64,000 nt of DNA from Terrilactibacillus sp. S3-3 (GTDB lineage Bacteria; Bacillota; Bacilli; Bacillales; Sporolactobacillaceae): contig CP129291.1 in assembly GCA_030437565.1 (NCBI GenBank), forward strand, positions 2,046,001 to 2,110,000, written 5' to 3'. This document shows positions 59,719 through 64,000 of the stretch, in pieces. Below the pieces are notes generated by a model. The model did no database searches, was not told the DNA's origin, and saw only the letters and a list, made by a program, of their open reading frames with translations. The position numbers and the translations under genes are program-made. Position 1 is the first letter of the stretch, and each line of letters starts with the position of its first letter.

Positions 59719-60540
59719 ATGACGATATTTTCTTCTACACATAAGATGTACCATAATCAATTTAATAAAACCATTGGGGGCGGAAATAAATTGTTTAACA
59801 CAGTTTCTGTTGACGTGCTAGAAGATTATATCGGGTCTCACGTAAAGATCAACATCGGAGGTCCCGAATCTCGTGAAGGGATCCTCTTGGCAATAAAATC
59901 TGATTACCTCGTTCTTTTGACAAAAAGTGATGGTGTTGTCTACTATCAAACATCTCATATTAAAGGAGCTTCAGTGGATACAGAAGAAGAACCCCATTCT
60001 CTTGCACCTGACGTCTCTTTTCTAAAATTCAGTACTTTTGAAAGAGTTCTAGAAGCTTTGCGCTACAAAAAAGTAAAGGTTAATCGGGGCGGACCGGAAA
60101 GCATTGAAGGTGTTTTAAATGAAATTAAAGATGACACCCTCATTTTAACGGTAAAAGACACCCTCGTTTTCATCACTATTTTCCACATTAAGAGTATCAG
60201 TCGTGTATTTAAGAAACCAAAACCAGCGAAAGATGATTCTTCTGACGATAAATCATCTGACGACAAATCATCAGATCAAGAGTCATCGAAAGAAGACAAA
60301 TCTTCAGAAGATTCTTCATCTGACAAAAATTCATCTGAAAATAGCGATAATGAAAAAGATTCACAGAATAATAGTGATAATTCGCAAAATAATAATGACA
60401 ATTCGCAGAATAATAGTGATAATTCACAGAATAATAGTGAAAATAATAATTCAGAAAGCAGTCAATCCAGTGAACAATCTTCTAACAATTCTTCTAATAG
60501 AATGAGAGGCTACTCACTAGGAAGATATTTCAGATTATAA
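59719..60540 (+). CDS. CotB-like spore coat protein
   Basis: 273 residues as the longest frame; there is no good ribosome binding site before 59719, and TTG at 59791 (LFNTVSVDVLEDYIGSH) behind GGGGGCGG is a plausible real start. Two CotB-type repeats are visible: HVKINIGGPESREGILLAIKSDYLVLLTKSDGVVYYQTSHIKG and KVKVNRGGPESIEGVLNEIKDDTLILTVKDTLVFITIFHIKSISRV; B. subtilis CotB has three. The C-terminal 100 residues are low-complexity Ser/Asp/Lys then Ser/Asn/Gln (DDKSSDDKSS, NNSDNSQNN), in place of the Ser/Lys-rich tail of CotB. It should be an outer spore-coat protein. Confidence 0.85.
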   Translation: MTIFSSTHKMYHNQFNKTIGGGNKLFNTVSVDVLEDYIGSHVKINIGGPESREGILLAIKSDYLVLLTKSDGVVYYQTSHIKGASVDTEEEPHSLAPDVSFLKFSTFERVLEALRYKKVKVNRGGPESIEGVLNEIKDDTLILTVKDTLVFITIFHIKSISRVFKKPKPAKDDSSDDKSSDDKSSDQESSKEDKSSEDSSSDKNSSENSDNEKDSQNNSDNSQNNNDNSQNNSDNSQNNSENNNSESSQSSEQSSNNSSNRMRGYSLGRYFRL

Positions 60541-60836
60541 TCGGTTTAGAAGCGAAAAGAGATGCTGATACACATCCCTATTTGACAAAAAATAGGCCTG
60601 ATTCTAAGGAAAAAGCTGTTCAAATATAGGTTCTAGTTATAAAAAAAATCTTTCAAAATAACAGTTTGCTTAAGGTTAAGTCAAAACACTATAAATTGTT
60701 ATTTCAAAGAGGAAGGCTATAATAATTAGAAACAATTTATTAAATAAAAGATTATGGTATGTGGGTAAATCCATATATCTTTTTTATTGGCAGCCTTCAG
60801 GTTCTTTTTCCAGCTCCGTATTGAAGCAGGCTTCTG
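60541..60836. other. Intergenic region after cotB-like gene
   Basis: AT-rich with no supported gene or terminator that I can see. The end of the frameshifted PemK-like gene may extend to about 60784. Confidence 0.3.
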
Positions 60837-61114
60837 TCATTTCTTCCGAAAACTGCTAGTTTCTCCAATTGCAGATAGGAATTTTATAAGGATCATATTT
60901 TTGGGGTGGATCATGTATTTCAATACTAGTAGTTGAACCAAGATATAGTATTCATCAGTTTTTTGAATTATAATAACAGGTCTATTTTTAAAACTGTCCT
61001 CTTCATCATCAAAACCAACATCAAAATAATAAATATCTCCAAGTTCAAAATGACTTGTTGCTTTCAATCGTTATAAAAGTCCTTATGCTTTGGATTATTT
61101 TTATCAAGAATCAT
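60837..61114 (-). CDS. PemK/MazF-like toxin-type protein (frameshifted)
   Basis: Probable start at 61114 (MILDKNNPKHKDFYN) behind AAAGGT; one base seems lost near 61072 before LKATSHFELGDIYYFDVGFDDEEDSFKNRPVIIIQKTDEYYILV, which has the GD-I-Y-F ... RPVIII pattern of PemK/MazF-type RNase folds. A further break near 60935 changes the C terminus; the other frame reads TTSIEIHDPPQKYDPYKIPICNW. Catalytic competence cannot be judged. A 42-residue gene lies directly upstream; it could be a partner, but it is not a recognisable MazE-type antitoxin. Confidence 0.55.
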
Positions 61115-61136
61115 TTTACCTTTATTTATTCTCGGC

Positions 61137-61265
61137 TTATTTGTTTTTTAGTTCATCAAATGATAAAGGGCAATTTTCATAAATATAGCCTTCTTTTTTA
61201 ATCACTTTTGCTGCTGGCATTTTTTTCTCCCTCTTGTTTCTCTCATCATTACTAGAATTTTTCAT
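61137..61265 (-). CDS. Small 42-residue protein upstream of the PemK-like gene
   Basis: ATG at 61265 lies 7 bases after GGAGG in GGAGGTGATAAC, an excellent initiation site. The product MKNSSNDERNKREKKMPAAKVIKKEGYIYENC... ends SFDELKNK. It is charged and without membrane span, and I do not recognise it. Its stop is 22 bases before the start of the PemK-like gene, so the two are probably cotranscribed; a role as antitoxin or regulator is only a guess. Confidence 0.55.
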   Translation of the reverse strand: MKNSSNDERNKREKKMPAAKVIKKEGYIYENCPLSFDELKNK

Positions 61266-61533
61266 GTTATCACCTCCAATGATCACAGTATTGACAGGTG
61301 TTAACATGTTTATTCGAGCACATCATTACTTATGCCAGAGTCAACCATACTAGCAACTTTATCCAATTCATGTAACTTTATTTTATATGCTTATTCCACA
61401 TTATGAAGAAAAATCCTGCTTATTCGAATACTTTTCTATTTAGAAGCAGGAGATGGATGATGTACATCAAAAGTTATTGAGTTAAGCAGCTGTTCCCGGT
61501 TTTGTGCTAATGACGACTATCGAAAAGAAAAAC
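61266..61533. other. Intergenic region between small gene and glnA terminator
   Basis: No gene seen; it should contain the promoter of the small-protein/PemK-like unit. Confidence 0.3.
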
Positions 61534-61568
61534 AAAATCCCTCAACGCCTAGAGCGCCAAGGGATTTT
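61534..61568 (-). terminator. Terminator of glnRA
   Basis: Minus strand AAAATCCCT...AGGGATTTT with inner GGCGC pairing and a T-rich tail, 15 bases after the glnA stop. Confidence 0.8.
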
Positions 61569-61582
61569 CGAGCTTGCTTGAA

Positions 61583-62917
61583 TTAATAAAGTTGCAGGTA
61601 TTGTTCGCGTTCCCAAGGGTGCACTTTGAGTCTGAACATATCCCATTCGATTTCTTTTGCTTCATTGAAACGAGACAGCACATGATCGCCAAGCGCAGCC
61701 GTGATAATCGGATCGGCGTTCATCACTTCAATGGCTTCTTTCAATGTTGCAGGCAGATCATGAATACCAAGTTTTTCACGTTCTTCTTGATCCATCACAT
61801 AAATGTTGCGATCGATCGGAGTTGGAGGAGTCAGCTTATTCTTGATACCGTCAAGACCGGCAGCAAGCATAACCGTCATCGCCAGGTAAGGGTTGGTCGA
61901 CGGGTCAACGCTTCTGACTTCAATCCGTGTGCTCAGACCGCGAGATGCCGGAATCCGGATAAGCGGGCTGCGGTTGCGGAGTGACCAAGCAACATAACTT
62001 GGCGCTTCGTAGCCAGGAACCAAACGTTTGAAGGAGTTAACCGTCGGGTTCGTAATCGCAGTAAACGAACGGGCATGTTTAATCACACCGGCGATAAATT
62101 GCGTTGCCGTTTCGCTTAAGCCGGTTTCAGTTGATTCATCAAAGAAAGCATTATTTTTGCCTTTGAAAAGGGACATATTGGCGTGCATACCGGAACCGTT
62201 CACACCGAAAAGAGGCTTTGGCATGAACGTTGCGTGAAGCCCGTGCTGACGCGCAATGGTTTTAACAACGAGTTTAAATGTTTGAATGTTGTCACAAGTC
62301 GTGACCGCATGCGCATATTTAAAATCAATTTCATGTTGGCCCGGAGCCACTTCATGGTGAGAAGCTTCAATTTCAAAGCCCATGTCTTCAAGTTCAAGAA
62401 CGATATCGCGGCGGCAGTTTTCACCCAAGTCAGTAGGCGCCAAATCAAAATAACCGCCGTTATCATTTAATTCAAGTGTTGGTTCACCATTTTCATCCAT
62501 TTTGAAAAGGAAAAATTCAGGTTCAGGTCCGATGTTGAAATGTGTGAACCCAAGAGCTTCCATTTCTTTAAGCTGACGTTTCAGTACAGAACGAGGATCT
62601 CCGGCGAATGGCGTTCTATCCGGGTTGTAAATGTCGCAAATTAACCTTGCCACTTTTCCTTTTTCAGCCGTCCAAGGGAAAACAACCCAAGTGTCATAAT
62701 CCGGATACAGAAGCATGTCCGACTCTTCAATTCTTACAAAGCCTTCGATCGAAGAACCGTCAAACATGATTTTATTGTCGAGCGCTTTTTCAAGTTGATC
62801 AACCGGAATTTCCACGTTTTTGATAATTCCAAGCAGATCAGTAAACTGCAAACGAATAAACTTAACATTCTCTTCTTTTGCCATTGAAAAAATGTCTTCT
62901 TTTGTATACTTTGCCAT
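61583..62917 (-). CDS. glnA: Glutamine synthetase type I
   Basis: Intact 444-residue GSI-alpha enzyme, the standard Bacillus length; makes glutamine from glutamate, ammonia and ATP as a dodecamer. Start [30 protein letters not shown] at 62917 behind GGGGAGG. Motifs: [16 protein letters not shown] (with the feedback-sensing Arg), [112 protein letters not shown]. The feedback-inhibited enzyme also controls GlnR and TnrA. Second gene of glnRA. Confidence 0.98.
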   Translation of the reverse strand: MAKYTKEDIFSMAKEENVKFIRLQFTDLLGIIKNVEIPVDQLEKALDNKIMFDGSSIEGFVRIEESDMLLYPDYDTWVVFPWTAEKGKVARLICDIYNPDRTPFAGDPRSVLKRQLKEMEALGFTHFNIGPEPEFFLFKMDENGEPTLELNDNGGYFDLAPTDLGENCRRDIVLELEDMGFEIEASHHEVAPGQHEIDFKYAHAVTTCDNIQTFKLVVKTIARQHGLHATFMPKPLFGVNGSGMHANMSLFKGKNNAFFDESTETGLSETATQFIAGVIKHARSFTAITNPTVNSFKRLVPGYEAPSYVAWSLRNRSPLIRIPASRGLSTRIEVRSVDPSTNPYLAMTVMLAAGLDGIKNKLTPPTPIDRNIYVMDQEEREKLGIHDLPATLKEAIEVMNADPIITAALGDHVLSRFNEAKEIEWDMFRLKVHPWEREQYLQLY

Positions 62918-62977
62918 TCAAGATCCTCCCCAGTAAAGTCTCATTTACTCCCTAATTTATATACAATAGGTTCTTTC

Positions 62978-63365
62978 TCATTGAAAAAAGCGAGAAAGTT
63001 CCCCCTGTATCAATGAAGATTTACCAAATTTACCGGCGCTGATAAGCTCGGTTTTCAAATATTTCATCAATTCAGCATCCGACAAATCTGTTTTTTCGCT
63101 CAGGGGCTGATTGGCTTCAACCGTTTTTGTTTAAAACATGGCTAATGCCAGCCAAATTGACGCCTTCATCAAGCAACGATTTAATATCGAGCAAACGATC
63201 AACGTCATTGAATGAAAAGACACGCCTATTGCCTTCCGTCCGCTCGGGATGAATCAAATCGTTTTCTTCGTAATAACGAATTTGTCGAGCCGTCAATCCA
63301 GTCAACTTTTGGACAACATTCATGGAGAATAATGGCATCGACCGACGACGAACACGATCATCCAT
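62978..63365 (-). CDS. glnR: MerR-family nitrogen regulator GlnR (frameshifted)
   Basis: About 129 residues. N-terminal MerR winged helix: [69 protein letters not shown] from 63365. One extra A near 63127 breaks the frame; the other frame gives [30 protein letters not shown] and the GlnR-typical end [13 protein letters not shown] with stop at 62978-62980. GlnR represses glnRA and ammonium-related genes under nitrogen excess when bound to feedback-inhibited glutamine synthetase. The gene lies 60 bases before glnA. Confidence 0.93.
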
Positions 63366-63391
63366 TCACAAAGCACCCCTTTCCTACACAC

Positions 63392-63420
63392 ATTGTACCT
63401 TACTGAATATATGTTGTCAA
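63392..63420 (-). promoter_or_regulatory. Sigma-A promoter of glnRA
   Basis: Minus strand TTGACA, 17 bases, TACAAT, directly downstream of the GlnR box. Confidence 0.8.
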
Positions 63421-63424
63421 TTGG

Positions 63425-63441
63425 TGTAAGCTTTTCTTACA
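63425..63441. promoter_or_regulatory. GlnR/TnrA operator
   Basis: TGTAAGCTTTTCTTACA fits TGTNAN7TNACA perfectly and abuts the -35 element, as in B. subtilis glnRA autoregulation. Confidence 0.85.
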
Positions 63442-63448
63442 GATTTTT

Positions 63449-64000
63449 TCATTGCACATGTTCCGTTATTTCAATCAAATTTTTTTCAATCAGATGGTTC
63501 ACAGCAATAACAATCGCTGCTTTTACATGCTCCAAAGTAAGGCCGCCTTGGACGAAGAGCGTATACGGCGGGCGAAGCGGGCCATCTGCGGACAACTCGA
63601 GGCTTGCGCCTTGAACAAAAGTCCCGGCCGCCATAATCACATCGCTCGTATAGCCGGGCATCGGGCTTGGATAGGGGATCACATGAGAATTGATCGGCGA
63701 TGCAAGCTGGATGGCCTGGCAAAAAGCCGTCATCTTATCGGGATCGTTAAAAGTGACGGACTGAATCAAATCGGTTCTTTCCGCTTGCCAAGAAGGCTTC
63801 GTTTTCATTCCCAGTTTTTCCATAAATGCGGCCGTAAAAACAGCCCCTTTAAGCGCCTGGCCGACAATGTGCGGCGCAAGGAAAAAGCCTTGGTACAAAC
63901 TGGCAAGTTCCGTCAGTGTCGGACCGACTTCTTTACCGAGTCCGGGTGCCGTCAGCCGTTCGGCACAAAGATGAATCAGTTTCTCACGGCCGACAATATA
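63449..64000 (-). CDS. ynbB: YnbB-like PLP enzyme, methionine gamma-lyase family (partial)
   Basis: C-terminal 183 residues of a protein that continues beyond the window. Readable in one frame: YIVGREKLIHLCAERLTAPGLGKEVGPTLTELASLYQGFFLAPHIVGQALKGAVFTAAFMEKLG, then PSPMPGYTSDVIMAAGTFVQGASLELSADGPLRPPYTLFVQGGLTLEHVKAAIVIAVNHLIEK. This is the aluminium-resistance/methionine gamma-lyase-related family of PLP enzymes whose gene precedes glnR in Bacillus. The real reaction is not well defined. It ends 7 bases before the GlnR box. Confidence 0.92.
   Translation of the reverse strand, partial: YIVGREKLIHLCAERLTAPGLGKEVGPTLTELASLYQGFFLAPHIVGQALKGAVFTAAFMEKLGMKTKPSWQAERTDLIQSVTFNDPDKMTAFCQAIQLASPINSHVIPYPSPMPGYTSDVIMAAGTFVQGASLELSADGPLRPPYTLFVQGGLTLEHVKAAIVIAVNHLIEKNLIEITEHVQ

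Overview
The window looks like chromosomal DNA of an endospore-forming member of the Bacillales. The right end keeps the Bacillus gene order ynbB-glnR-glnA. There are CotB-like and BclB-like spore surface proteins, a YjcZ-type sporulation peptide, a Bacillus-type squalene/sporulenol cyclase, five S-box (SAM-I) riboswitches and strong Gram-positive ribosome binding sites. The genus cannot be fixed from the sequence alone.

Layout. 1-13.5 kb (minus strand) is an organosulfur island: one ssu-type ABC transporter with two flavin-dependent monooxygenases, a LysR regulator, an O-acetylhomoserine sulfhydrylase-like enzyme, an IS256-family insertion with a visible target duplication, then a second cluster in the Bacillus ssuBACD order. 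13.6-20.1 kb (plus) holds two S-box leaders, one before a YeiH-type putative sulfate exporter and one before a sulfate-uptake operon (sbp-cysT-cysW-cysA). 20.5-26 kb (minus) is a branched-chain amino acid ABC operon (livKHMGF). 26.3-29.3 kb (minus) is metNIQ behind a third S-box. 29.8-35.7 kb holds a membrane glycosyltransferase pair divergent from an OmpR-type two-component system. 35.8-40.4 kb carries a DUF1003 protein, an extremely methionine-rich small protein, a 112-residue unknown protein behind tandem S-boxes, two decayed regulators, and a nitroreductase with a YodB-like redox repressor. 40.8-47 kb (mostly plus) has the triterpene cyclase, an XRE-cupin regulator, a hydrolase/ring-cleavage dioxygenase pair, and a ferric-reductase-like protein with a cytochrome b5-type lipoprotein. 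47.1-54.4 kb is an acetone carboxylase operon (acxABC) with a divergent sigma-54 activator. 54.6-61.3 kb is spore-surface and accessory DNA, including an ArsB-like permease between two copies of a structured, IS605/TnpB-end-like repeat. 61.5-64 kb is glnA, glnR and part of ynbB.

How it fits together: much of the first 38 kb concerns sulfur. Sulfonates and sulfate are imported, sulfonates are desulfonated by reduced-flavin monooxygenases, sulfide is assimilated by a homoserine-type sulfhydrylase, and methionine is imported by MetNIQ, with SAM-sensing leaders over several units.

Caution: more than half of the conserved genes are broken by one- or two-base indels, mostly in homopolymers, while homology continues on both sides in another frame. 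This includes glnR, cysA and sqhC. Most are probably sequencing errors, so such genes are given as CDS over their whole extent with the break noted. A few 4-bp tandem duplications look different and could be real.
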